Below are positions 17,814 through 25,058 of a stretch of 64,000 nucleotides of DNA, one piece after another (position 1 is the first letter of the stretch; each line of letters starts with the position of its first letter). Under the pieces are notes generated by a model that worked only from the letters and a program-made list of their open reading frames with translations, was not told the DNA's origin and did no database searches. Origin of the DNA: Bradyrhizobium macuxiense (lineage in GTDB: Bacteria > Pseudomonadota > Alphaproteobacteria > Rhizobiales > Xanthobacteraceae); assembly GCF_001542415.1 (NCBI RefSeq), contig NZ_LNCU01000040.1, forward strand, positions 116,127-180,126. The letters are read 5' to 3'. A program made the position numbers and the translations under genes.

Positions 17814-18056
17814 TTCAAGGGTCCTCCTGTTGTTTGCGCGAGCCGCATGTCGGAAATGATCGTCCGCTGCGTACTCGCGAAGCGAACGCTAGCAGCTGTC
17901 CTGTTGCAACGGAAGTGACGCTGCGTCGCGCCGCGTTCTGATGCAACGTCGTCCTCGGTCGTCATTCCGGGTTCTCGTTTCGCGAGGCCGGAAGGACGGG
18001 GAGGAGAGGGGTTGCCCCTTGGCACTGAGTTGCCCGACGGCGCAAGTCCCGGCATC
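17814..18056. other. Upstream region of the VOC gene, no gene seen
   Basis: About 240 bases that should include the VOC promoter. A short degenerate copy of the GTCATTCCGGG repeat type begins near 17960. I see no convincing gene, operator or promoter pair. Confidence 0.35.
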
Positions 18057-18530
18057 AAAAATATTTCTGTTTTACAGAATTACGATTTGGTGTATGAATT
18101 GGTCCGTCTCACCCGATCGAGGGGCGGATCGCGATCGTCACGAACGCGGTGTGGGATGCGGTGGACGCGGAATGCGCAACTGACGAGTGCGCATGACGCG
18201 GACGGTGAAGTCGTGTGGTCCTGACACCTAGTGGCAGGTGTCCTCTTTCAAGGCGCTATTGCGGCTTGAAAGGGCGGTGACAAAAAAGCCCAGTCTCGCC
18301 GGAGAGAGCACGAAGTAAGCCGTAGCCCATCGCGCAGGGAAAGCCGGATTGCTCCGGTTACACCTGTGGTCCTACCCCCTGTGCTTTTTTCATTGCACAG
18401 GGCCCATGGGTGCGATCGGCACCCGGCTTTCCCTGCGCCCTCTGCTAACGGCGGAGGAGCAACTCAACGCAAGACTCGGGCGCATCGGCGCCGCGAGGAT
18501 GCGGATGTATGGCTCGAATTCGTCCAACAA
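18057..18530. repeat. Large dispersed structured repeat of the Bradyrhizobium type
   Basis: This 470-base stretch has no protein-coding sense. From memory it belongs to a sequence scattered in many copies through Bradyrhizobium and relatives; the recognisable parts are CGATCGTCACGAACGCGGTG, CTGACGAGTGCGCATGACGC, CCTAGTGGCAGGTGTCC, GGAGAGAGCACGAAGTAAGC and CACCCGGCTTTCCCTGCGCC. Its right third folds into the three stem-loops described in the ncRNA entry at 18245-18438. A family B palindrome begins directly after it at 18538. I recall its spread from reading and have not checked it. Confidence 0.55.
18245..18438 (+). ncRNA. Candidate structured RNA with three perfect stem-loops
   Basis: Three exact inverted repeats lie in a row. 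CTTTCAAG at 18245-18252 pairs with CTTGAAAG at 18265-18272. A 16-bp outer stem pairs 18332-18347 (GCGCAGGGAAAGCCGG) with 18423-18438. Within it, CCCTGTGC at 18377-18384 pairs with GCACAGGG at 18395-18402 around a T-rich loop. A run of six A follows the first hairpin at about 18282-18287. The conserved stems in a non-coding repeat suggest a transcribed RNA or a mobile folded element. The strand and ends are guesses. Confidence 0.4.
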
Positions 18531-18537
18531 ATCCGGT

Positions 18538-18706
18538 GTCGTCCCGGGCAAGCCAACGGGTCGGCGCGAAGCGCCGCCCGATGACGGGCTCCGCGCGACC
18601 CGGGACCCACAACCACGTATGGCAACTATTCGAGCGACGCTTGGGCCGCAGCTTGTTTCGACAACACAGCCCCGTGGTTATGGATCCCTGCTTTCGCAGG
18701 GACGAC
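18538..18706. repeat. Intergenic palindromic repeat, family B, copy 1
   Basis: It begins GTCGTCCCGGGCAAGCC and ends TTTCGCAGGGACGAC, with an inner pair GGGACCCACAACCAC / GTGGTTATGGATCCCTG. The left arm carries a 48-base inserted module (18551-18598) that is also found at 24991-25038 and 22020-22066. Confidence 0.7.
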
Positions 18707-18730
18707 ACCGTTGGTGCGGCAAGAGACAGC

Positions 18731-19513
18731 CTAGAACGCCGTATACCCGCCGTCGATCACGAAGCAGTCGGCCGTATGATAGGACGATGCCTTGCTCATG
18801 ATGTAGACGGCGATGCCGCCGAAATCGGAGGGCTCGCCGAAGCGGCGCACCGGGATGCGGGGCATCACGTTGGCGACGAATTTGTCGTTGGCCATGATGC
18901 CCGCGGTCATGTCGCTCTTGATCCAGCCGGGCAGGATCGCGTTCGCGGTGACGCCGTAGCGCGCGAGCTCGACGCCGAGTGCGCGGCACAGCGCGTTCAG
19001 CGCCGCCTTGGTGCCGGCATAGTGCTCGTTGCGCGCGGTGCCGAACAGCGAGGCGAGGCTGGAGGTCGCGACCAGCCGGCCGAACTTGTCGCCGGCGTCG
19101 GCTCGCTCGGTCATGTGGCGCGCGGCGACCTGGAAGACATGGAAGACGCCGTCGAGATTGGTCGCAAACATCCTGCGCCATTCTTCCTCGGTGCGGTCGA
19201 TGAAGGCGCGACGTCCGCCGCCGCCGATGCCGGCATTGGCGAAGCAGCCGTCGACGCGTCCGAATGTATCGAGCGTTACCTTCATCGCCGTCTTGACGGA
19301 GCCGGGATCGCTGACGTCGCAGAATTGCGTCGCGACCTTGCCGGGACCCGCCGCCATGGACGCGGCTGCGGCCGCATTCTTCTCCGCGTTGCGGCCCCAG
19401 ATCGCGACGTTGCAGCCTGCGGCGTTGAGCGCCTGCGCGATGCCGAGGCCGATGCCCCCATTGCCGCCGGTGATGACCGCGACGCGGCCGGTGAGGTCGA
19501 AGATGCCACTCAT
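18731..19513 (-). CDS. Short-chain dehydrogenase/reductase
   Basis: A 260-residue classical SDR. The cofactor motif TGGNGGIGLG is at about residues 14-23, NAGIGGGG near 88, and the YxxxK catalytic pair is present in ARNEHYAGTKAALNAL near 160 (tyrosine then lysine), with a preceding serine in ATSSLASLFG. It oxidises or reduces a hydroxy/oxo group with NAD(P). I choose the ATG at 19513 (MSGIFDLTGR) because GGAA lies upstream at a fair distance; an ATG four codons earlier has no ribosome site. It diverges from the enoyl-CoA hydratase gene and may provide the 3-hydroxyacyl or 4-hydroxyacyl oxidation step for this cluster. Confidence 0.88.
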   Translation of the reverse strand: MSGIFDLTGRVAVITGGNGGIGLGIAQALNAAGCNVAIWGRNAEKNAAAAASMAAGPGKVATQFCDVSDPGSVKTAMKVTLDTFGRVDGCFANAGIGGGGRRAFIDRTEEEWRRMFATNLDGVFHVFQVAARHMTERADAGDKFGRLVATSSLASLFGTARNEHYAGTKAALNALCRALGVELARYGVTANAILPGWIKSDMTAGIMANDKFVANVMPRIPVRRFGEPSDFGGIAVYIMSKASSYHTADCFVIDGGYTAF

Positions 19514-19667
19514 TGGGGTTTCCATTTGGTTTGGCGCGCGTTAAGCACGCGTCCGAGGATGGGCTTGGCCGCAACCATGGACAAGCCCGGAACAAAAATC
19601 AAATATGGTCGACATCAAATTCGACCTACCGCGGTACCCGCTGCCGAAACAACGTAAAGAGGAAACC

Positions 19668-20459
19668 ATGCAGTTCAAGCACGTCACGCTCGACTTCGAC
19701 GGATCGGTCGCGATCCTCAAGCTCGACCATCAGGAGGTCATGAACGCGGTGTCGCTCGACATGCTGGGCGGCCTTGCCGAGGCGCTCGATGCGATCGACG
19801 ACAAGCGTGACGAGGTGCGCTGCCTGGTGATCACGGGCGCGGGCAGGGCGTTCTGCACCGGCGCCAATCTGCAGGGCCGCAACCAGCAGAAGCCCGGCAA
19901 GACCAACGCCGGCGCGGCGCTCGAGACCGCATTCCATCCGTTCCTGCGCCGTTTGCGTAAGCTGCACTGTCCCATCGTGACAGCCGTGAACGGCCCGGCG
20001 GCCGGCGCCGGAATGAGCTTTGCCTTGATGGGCGACCTGATCCTGTGCGCGCGCTCGTCCTATTTCCTGCAGGCGTTCCGCCGCATCGGTCTGGTGCCGG
20101 ATTGCGGCTCGACCTGGCTGCTGCCGCGGCTGATCGGCAAAGCGCGTTCGGTGGAGCTGTCGCTGCTCGGCGAGCGGCTGCCGGCCGAGAAGGCGTTGGA
20201 GTGGGGCCTCGTCAACCGCGTCTATGACGACGGCGTCTTGATGGAGGAGGCAATGAAGCTCGCGCACGAACTCGCCAACGGCCCGACCGTCGCGCTGTCG
20301 CTGATCCGCAAGCTCTATTGGGACAGCCCGGAGAATTCCTTCGAGGAGCAGCTCAACCTCGAATTTGAGTCGCAGCGCATCGCGGGTGGTGCCGAAGACT
20401 TCAAGGAAGGCGTCACCGCATTCCTCGAGAAGCGGCCGGCAAAGTTCAAGGGCAAATGA
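19668..20459 (+). CDS. Enoyl-CoA hydratase/isomerase
   Basis: A 263-residue crotonase-fold protein. The oxyanion-hole segments are visible as GAGRAFCTGANLQGRN near residues 57-72 and NGPAAGAGMSFALMGDLILC near 107-126, followed by FLQAFRRIGLVPDCGSTWLLPRLIG. The second catalytic position reads PDCGST, with aspartate where hydratases often have glutamate, as in many PaaG-like isomerases. I start at 19668 with GAGGAA upstream; an ATG at 19605 adds 21 unconserved residues. Its stop overlaps the kinase gene start by four bases, so this crotonase, the kinase and the DUF6285 gene form one operon. Confidence 0.88.
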   Translation: MQFKHVTLDFDGSVAILKLDHQEVMNAVSLDMLGGLAEALDAIDDKRDEVRCLVITGAGRAFCTGANLQGRNQQKPGKTNAGAALETAFHPFLRRLRKLHCPIVTAVNGPAAGAGMSFALMGDLILCARSSYFLQAFRRIGLVPDCGSTWLLPRLIGKARSVELSLLGERLPAEKALEWGLVNRVYDDGVLMEEAMKLAHELANGPTVALSLIRKLYWDSPENSFEEQLNLEFESQRIAGGAEDFKEGVTAFLEKRPAKFKGK

Positions 20460-21439
20460 TCGAGACCGAGCTCGGACGTTGCGTCGCGTCCTTTTATCCC
20501 GGCGCGACCGGCGTCACCGGCGCCGCAAAACTCTCCGGCGGCGCCAGCCAGGAGACCTGGAGTTTCGACATTGTCCATGCGAGCGGCAATGTCGGCGCGA
20601 TCCTGCGCCGCGCGCCGCCGGGTTATGGCGCGGCGCCCGGCCGTGCCGCGGGGCTCGATGCCGAGGCCACACTGATGCAGCTCGCGCATGACGCCGGCCT
20701 GCCGTCGCCGAAGGTGATGCATGTTCTGACGCCGGACGACGGTCTCGGCCGCGGCTTCATCATGGCGCGCGTCGAGGGCGAGACCATCGCACGCAAGATC
20801 TTGCGCGACGATGAATTCGCCAACGCACGTCCGATCCTGGCGCGCCAGCTCGGCCGCGTCATCGCCGGCATTCACGGCCTGCCGCGGGCGAAGCTGCCGC
20901 AGCTGCGCAGCATGACCGCGACCAGGGAGATCGAGGATCTCGAGCGCGAGTACCGCAGCTTCAACTGGCCGCGGCCGGTGTTCGAGCTGGCGCTGCGCTG
21001 GCTGCGTGATCACGATCCCGGCCCGTCGTCCGAGGTGACGCTGGTGCATGGCGATTTCCGCCACGGCAATCTGATCATCGGCGCCGACGGGGTGCGCGCG
21101 GTGCTCGACTGGGAGCTCGCGCATTTCGGTGACCCGATGGAAGACTTGGGGTGGATCTGCGTCAACTCCTGGCGCTTCGGCGAGATCGACAAGCCGGTCG
21201 GCGGCTTCGGCTCGCGCGAGGACCTGTTCGCCGGATACGAGGAGGCGGGCCGCAGGGCGGACCCGGCGCGCGTGATGTTCTGGGAAGTGATGGGGACGCT
21301 GCGTTGGGGCGTGATGTGCTGCGGCATGATGCAGCGCTTCCGCGCCGGCCCCGATCATTCGATGGAGCGCGCGATGATCGGGCGCCGCGCGTCGGAGACC
21401 GAGATCGATCTGTTGCGGCTGCTGGCGCCACGCGCATGA
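20456..21439 (+). CDS. APH-family phosphotransferase, ACAD10/11 kinase type (LvaA-like)
   Basis: A 327-residue aminoglycoside-phosphotransferase-fold kinase. The catalytic loop HGDFRHGN is at residues 198-205 and the metal-binding DWE at 218-220, both intact. The N-lobe runs from about residue 20 (ASFYPGATGVTGAAKLSGGA). Proteins of this type form the N-terminal half of animal ACAD10/11 and, as LvaA in Pseudomonas putida, phosphorylate the 4-hydroxyl of 4-hydroxyvaleryl-CoA. The start overlaps the upstream crotonase stop (ATGA) and a DUF6285 gene follows. An ACAD11-type dehydrogenase gene is 3 kb away. An antibiotic-resistance role is unlikely in this setting. Confidence 0.85.
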   Translation: MIETELGRCVASFYPGATGVTGAAKLSGGASQETWSFDIVHASGNVGAILRRAPPGYGAAPGRAAGLDAEATLMQLAHDAGLPSPKVMHVLTPDDGLGRGFIMARVEGETIARKILRDDEFANARPILARQLGRVIAGIHGLPRAKLPQLRSMTATREIEDLEREYRSFNWPRPVFELALRWLRDHDPGPSSEVTLVHGDFRHGNLIIGADGVRAVLDWELAHFGDPMEDLGWICVNSWRFGEIDKPVGGFGSREDLFAGYEEAGRRADPARVMFWEVMGTLRWGVMCCGMMQRFRAGPDHSMERAMIGRRASETEIDLLRLLAPRA

Positions 21440-21480
21440 TCCCGAAAAGTGGAGTCCGGTTTTCGGAATAGATCATGCGC
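21432..21480. repeat. Dispersed palindrome (GATCATG type) overlapping the kinase stop codon
   Basis: GCGCATGATC at 21432-21441 is the exact reverse complement of GATCATGCGC at 21471-21480, and CCGAAAA / TTTTCGG form an inner pair. The kinase stop codon at 21437-21439 is inside the left arm. From memory this is a common Rhizobiales repeat. It lies inside an operon, so it may shape the mRNA between kinase and DUF6285 coding regions. Confidence 0.7.
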
Positions 21481-21499
21481 AAGAAAGAGAACAACTGAC

Positions 21500-21871
21500 A
21501 TGCAGGACGAACCGACACTCACCGAGCTGATCAAGGCCGTCGCCGATTTCCTGCGCAGCGAGATCACGCCGGCGATCAAGGGGCACAATGCCTTCAAGCT
21601 TCGCGTCGGCATCAACGCGCTCGATTTGGTGACGCGGCAACTCGCGCTGGCGGAGGAGAGCGACACGGCCGAAGCCGCGCGGCTGAAGCAGTTACTCGGT
21701 GTCGATGGTTCGCTGGCGGAGCTCAACCGCGCGCTGTCGGAGAAGATCGCGCGCGGTGAGGTCGATCTGAAGACGCCGGGCCTGTCAGAGCATCTCTGGC
21801 AGACCACGATGGACAAGCTCGCCGTCGATCAGCCGAACTACGCGTCCTACAAGAGGGAATTCGGAAAGTAG
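21500..21871 (+). CDS. DUF6285 protein, probable kinase partner (LvaB-like)
   Basis: A 123-residue soluble, mostly helical protein with the pattern TLTELIKAVADFLRSEITP near the N-terminus, GHNAFKLRVGINALDLVTRQ at about 31-50, and a C-terminal helix ending PNYASYKREFGK. I recognise it as DUF6285, a family found next to APH-type phosphotransferases. In P. putida the small LvaB protein is needed together with LvaA to phosphorylate 4-hydroxyacyl-CoA, and this protein has the same size and position. Whether LvaB and DUF6285 are the same family needs a search. I start at 21500 (MQDEPTL), 60 bases after the kinase stop. Confidence 0.8.
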   Translation: MQDEPTLTELIKAVADFLRSEITPAIKGHNAFKLRVGINALDLVTRQLALAEESDTAEAARLKQLLGVDGSLAELNRALSEKIARGEVDLKTPGLSEHLWQTTMDKLAVDQPNYASYKREFGK

Positions 21872-21948
21872 GATGAGTAGAGCGAAGCGAAACCCATCAC
21901 GACACGCGCCAAGCGCCGATGGGTTTCGCTGTGCTCTACTCATCCTAC
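21868..21948. repeat. Long palindrome overlapping the DUF6285 stop codon
   Basis: GTAGGATGAGTAGAGCGAAG...AACCCATC at the left pairs with GATGGGTTTCGCTGTGCTCT...CATCCTAC at the right, with one short mismatch in the arm. The stop codon TAG at 21869-21871 is part of the left arm. It probably serves as the 3' structure of the operon. A family A repeat follows within ten bases. Confidence 0.7.
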
Positions 21949-21957
21949 GAAGGAATC

Positions 21958-22075
21958 GTCATTGCGAGGAGCGAAGCGACGAAGCAATCCACGTCTCCAC
22001 GCGTAGCGAGATGGATTGCTTCGCGGAGCCTGTCATCCGGCGGCGCTTCGCGCCGACCGGGTGGCTCGCAATGAC
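21958..22075. repeat. Intergenic palindromic repeat, family A, copy 3
   Basis: It starts GTCATTGCGAGGAGCGAAGC and ends GTGGCTCGCAATGAC. Its right arm has been replaced or extended by a 47-base module (22020-22066) that also occurs inside family B copies at 18551 and 24991. Confidence 0.75.
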
Positions 22076-22085
22076 GGATGAGCGC

Positions 22086-22865
22086 TTACCGCCCCAGCCA
22101 CTTCGGCGGCCGCTTCTCCGAAAACGCCTTCGGGCCCTCGATGTAGTCCTGCGAGGCGACCATTGCCTTGACGGCCGGATATTCGCGCTGCTCGGTCATC
22201 GCCTGCTCCAGCGACGTTTCCAGGCCGCGCTGGATGGTCTGCTTCGAGGCGCGGATCGACATCGGCGAGTTCTTGGCGATGGTCTCGGCCCAGCGCTCGG
22301 CGGCGGCGAGCGCCTCGCCCTGCGGCACGACCTCGTTGACGAAGCCGAGTTCATGGCCTTCCTTGGCGCTGACGTGGCGGGCGGTGAGGATCATGCCCAT
22401 CGCGCGCTTCAGCCCGATCTGCCGCGGCAGGCGGTGCAGGCCGCCGGCCAGCGCGGCGAGGCCGACGCGCGGCTCGGGCAGCGCGAAGGTCGCATTCTCC
22501 GAGGCGATGATCAGGTCGCAGGCGAGCGCAATCTCGAAACCGCCGCCCATCGCGACGCCGTTGACGGCGGCGATGATCGGCTTGTCGCAGTCGAAGCGCG
22601 TGGTGAGGCCGGCGAAGCCGCCCTTGTCCCAGCCGCGCTTGCCGCCCGCGGCCTGCCATTTCAAATCGTTGCCCGCGCAGAACGCCTTGTCGCCCGCGCC
22701 GGTGACGATCGCGACCCACTGGTCAGGATCGGCGGAGAAGTCGTCGAACACCTTGTTGAGCTCGAAATGCGCGTCGATATGCAGCGCGTTGTAAACCTCG
22801 GGGCGCGACAACGTCACGATGGTGATGGGGCCCTTGCGTGTCACCTTGGAGAATTTGAGGTCCAT
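22086..22865 (-). CDS. Enoyl-CoA hydratase/isomerase
   Basis: A 259-residue crotonase. Oxyanion-hole motifs GAGDKAFCAGNDLKWQ near residues 57-72 and NGVAMGGGFEIALACDLIIA near 103-122 are clear, with ALPEPRVGLAALAGGLHRLP following. The position of the second catalytic acid reads LAALAGG, so a hydratase glutamate is not visible there; some carnityl-CoA-type and isomerase-type crotonases share this. GGGAG precedes the ATG. It is transcribed toward the family A repeat at 21958 and diverges from the acyl-CoA dehydrogenase gene. Confidence 0.87.
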   Translation of the reverse strand: MDLKFSKVTRKGPITIVTLSRPEVYNALHIDAHFELNKVFDDFSADPDQWVAIVTGAGDKAFCAGNDLKWQAAGGKRGWDKGGFAGLTTRFDCDKPIIAAVNGVAMGGGFEIALACDLIIASENATFALPEPRVGLAALAGGLHRLPRQIGLKRAMGMILTARHVSAKEGHELGFVNEVVPQGEALAAAERWAETIAKNSPMSIRASKQTIQRGLETSLEQAMTEQREYPAVKAMVASQDYIEGPKAFSEKRPPKWLGR

Positions 22866-23085
22866 TTTTGCTCCCGTCGATTTTCTGTGGCGAAGAATAT
22901 GAACGCCATCCTAGCGCGTGCGCGCCGTTCCGTGCCATCCAATTACGCAACGCGACCGCGCATGCAAGCGTCATCCACCTGCTTGACTTGGACGCGGGCT
23001 TCTCACCTTAATCGATCCGAACGCGAGAGCGCGATAGCGTCTAAACGCAAAACCAAAATCAACGATATTTCCGGGAGAGACCGCC

Positions 23086-24360
23086 TTGGATTTCAATCTG
23101 CCGGCTGACCTGACAGCCTATCTCGGTGAACTCGATCGTTTCATCGAACGCGAGATCAAGCCGCTCGAAGAGACGGACGACAACATCCGCTTCTTCGACC
23201 ATCGCCGCGAATGGGCGCGTACCGATTTCGACAATGGCGGCCTGCCGCGCCACGAATGGGAAGCGCTGCTGCGCCAGGCCAAGAATCGCGCGGATGCCGC
23301 CGGTCACCTGCGCTTTGCGATCTCGAAGCGCTATGGCGGCAAGGACGGCTCCAACCTCTGGATGGCGGTGATCCGCGAGCATTTCGCCTCAAAGGGGCTC
23401 GGCCTGCACAACGACCTGCAGAACGAGCATTCGATCGTCGGCAATTTCCCCGTCGTCACCATGCTCGACCGTTACGGATCCGACGAGCAGAAGGCGATGA
23501 TCGACGGCTCGATCACCGGCAAGTACCGCATCACGTTCGGTCTGACGGAGCCCGACCACGGTTCCGACGCCACGCATATGGAAACCAAGGCGGTTCCGGC
23601 GACCCGCGACAACGTCAAGGGCTGGATCATCAACGGCGAGAAGATGTGGACGACCGGGATGCACGTCGCCACGCACTGCGCGCTGTTTGCCCGCACGTCA
23701 GGCAATGACGGCGATGCACGTGGAATCAGCTGCTTCCTGGTGCCGGCGAAATCGCCGGGCGTGAAGGTCGAGCAATATATGTGGACCTTCAACATGCCGA
23801 CCGATCACCCGCGCGTCAGCTTCACCGACGTGTTCGTGCCTGAAGATGCTCAGTTCGGCGAGGTCGGCCGTGGCCTGTCGCTGGCGCAATGCTTCGTCCA
23901 CGAGAACCGCATCCGCCAGGCGGCGAGCTCGCTGGGCGCGGCCGTCTACTGCATCAACGAGAGCGTGAAGTATGCGCGGGAGCGCAAGCCGTTCGGCAAG
24001 GCGCTGGCCGAGAACCAGGCGATCCAGTGGCCGCTGGTCGAGCTTGCGACCCAGGCCGAAATGCTGCGGCTCCTGATCCGCAAGACCGCATGGGAGATGG
24101 ACCAACTCACTCAGGCGCAGGTCGAGCACACGCTGTCGGACCGTGTCTCGATGTGTAACTTCTGGGCAAACCGTCTCTGCTGCGATGCCGCCGACCGTGC
24201 GATGCAGGTGCATGGCGGCATGGGCTATTCGCGCCACAAGCCGTTCGAGCACATCTATCGCCATCACCGCCGCTATCGCATCACGGAGGGCAGCGAGGAG
24301 ATCCAGAAGCGCAAGGTGGCGGGTTTCCTGTTCGGCTACATGGGAGCCGGTAAGCACTGA
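23086..24360 (+). CDS. Acyl-CoA dehydrogenase
   Basis: A 424-residue FAD-linked acyl-CoA dehydrogenase. Recognisable blocks are FGLTEPDHGSDATHMETKAV near residues 152-171, GWIINGEKMWTTGMHVATH, ERKPFGKALAENQAIQWPLV near 301-320, MQVHGGMGYSRHKPFEHIYR near 375-394, and YRITEGSEEIQKRKVAGFL at the C-terminus. It lacks the ADGPDEVH motif of the other dehydrogenase at 15992, so the two probably take different substrates. The start is a TTG behind GGGAGAG. It is followed 22 bases later by a GFA-family gene. Confidence 0.88.
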   Translation: MDFNLPADLTAYLGELDRFIEREIKPLEETDDNIRFFDHRREWARTDFDNGGLPRHEWEALLRQAKNRADAAGHLRFAISKRYGGKDGSNLWMAVIREHFASKGLGLHNDLQNEHSIVGNFPVVTMLDRYGSDEQKAMIDGSITGKYRITFGLTEPDHGSDATHMETKAVPATRDNVKGWIINGEKMWTTGMHVATHCALFARTSGNDGDARGISCFLVPAKSPGVKVEQYMWTFNMPTDHPRVSFTDVFVPEDAQFGEVGRGLSLAQCFVHENRIRQAASSLGAAVYCINESVKYARERKPFGKALAENQAIQWPLVELATQAEMLRLLIRKTAWEMDQLTQAQVEHTLSDRVSMCNFWANRLCCDAADRAMQVHGGMGYSRHKPFEHIYRHHRRYRITEGSEEIQKRKVAGFLFGYMGAGKH

Positions 24361-24382
24361 CCAATCAACGGAGGATGCGGGC

Positions 24383-24862
24383 ATGAGCATGGAAGGTGGG
24401 TGCACCTGCAGAAATGTTCGCTACCGCCTGACCGGGGGGCCGCTGATCGTGCACGCGTGCCACTGCACCTGGTGCCAGCGCGAGACCGGCACCGTGCACG
24501 CGGTCAACGCGATGTACGAGGCCGAGCGGGTCGAGCATCTCGCGGCCGAGCCGGAGATCATCGATACCCCTTCGGCGAGCGGCAAGGGACAGAAGATCGC
24601 GCGCTGCCCGATCTGCAAGGTCGCGGTCTGGAGCAACTACCCGGGCTCGGGGCCCGCGGTGCGCTTCGTCCGCGTCGGCACGATGGATGACCCGAGCCAA
24701 TGTCCGCCCGACGTCCATATCTTCACCTCGACCAAGCAGCCCTGGGTGACGCTGCCGCCCAGCGCGAAGGTGTTCGCAGAGTTCTACGGGATCGACGAGG
24801 TCTGGTCCGACGAAGCCAAAGAGCGCCGCCGGATCATGCGGGAGAAGGCGGGGAAGAAGTGA
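24383..24862 (+). CDS. GFA family zinc protein (glutathione-dependent formaldehyde-activating type)
   Basis: A 159-residue protein of the GFA fold. The zinc-binding cysteines are visible as GGCTCRNVRYRL near residues 5-16, CHCTWCQRETG near 26-36, and RCPICKVAVWSNY near 73-85. Gfa converts formaldehyde and glutathione to S-hydroxymethylglutathione, but many relatives have unknown roles, and no formaldehyde-oxidising gene is here. I start at 24383 with GGAGG upstream; a longer open frame to the left is only overlap with the dehydrogenase gene. It is probably co-transcribed with that gene. Confidence 0.87.
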   Translation: MSMEGGCTCRNVRYRLTGGPLIVHACHCTWCQRETGTVHAVNAMYEAERVEHLAAEPEIIDTPSASGKGQKIARCPICKVAVWSNYPGSGPAVRFVRVGTMDDPSQCPPDVHIFTSTKQPWVTLPPSAKVFAEFYGIDEVWSDEAKERRRIMREKAGKK

Positions 24863-24882
24863 TGCGGGTCAATCTTTCCATC

Positions 24883-25050
24883 GTCGTCCCCGCGAAAGCA
24901 GGGACCCATAGCCACAGCCGGTTGTTGATAGATCCGGCTGTGGCCCAAGCATCGCTCGACAATGAACGGCAGTGGTTATGGGTCCGGGCTCGCGCGGAGC
25001 CTGTCATCGGGCGGCGCTTTGCGCCGACCCGTTGGCTCGGCCGGGACGAC
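24883..25050. repeat. Intergenic palindromic repeat, family B, copy 2
   Basis: It begins GTCGTCCCCGCGAAAGCAGG and ends CTCGGCCGGGACGAC, with an inner pair CCATAACC-like arms around 24905 and 24972. The 48-base module at 24991-25038 is shared with 18551-18598 in opposite orientation. It separates two convergent genes. Confidence 0.7.
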
Positions 25051-25058
25051 AGAAAGGG

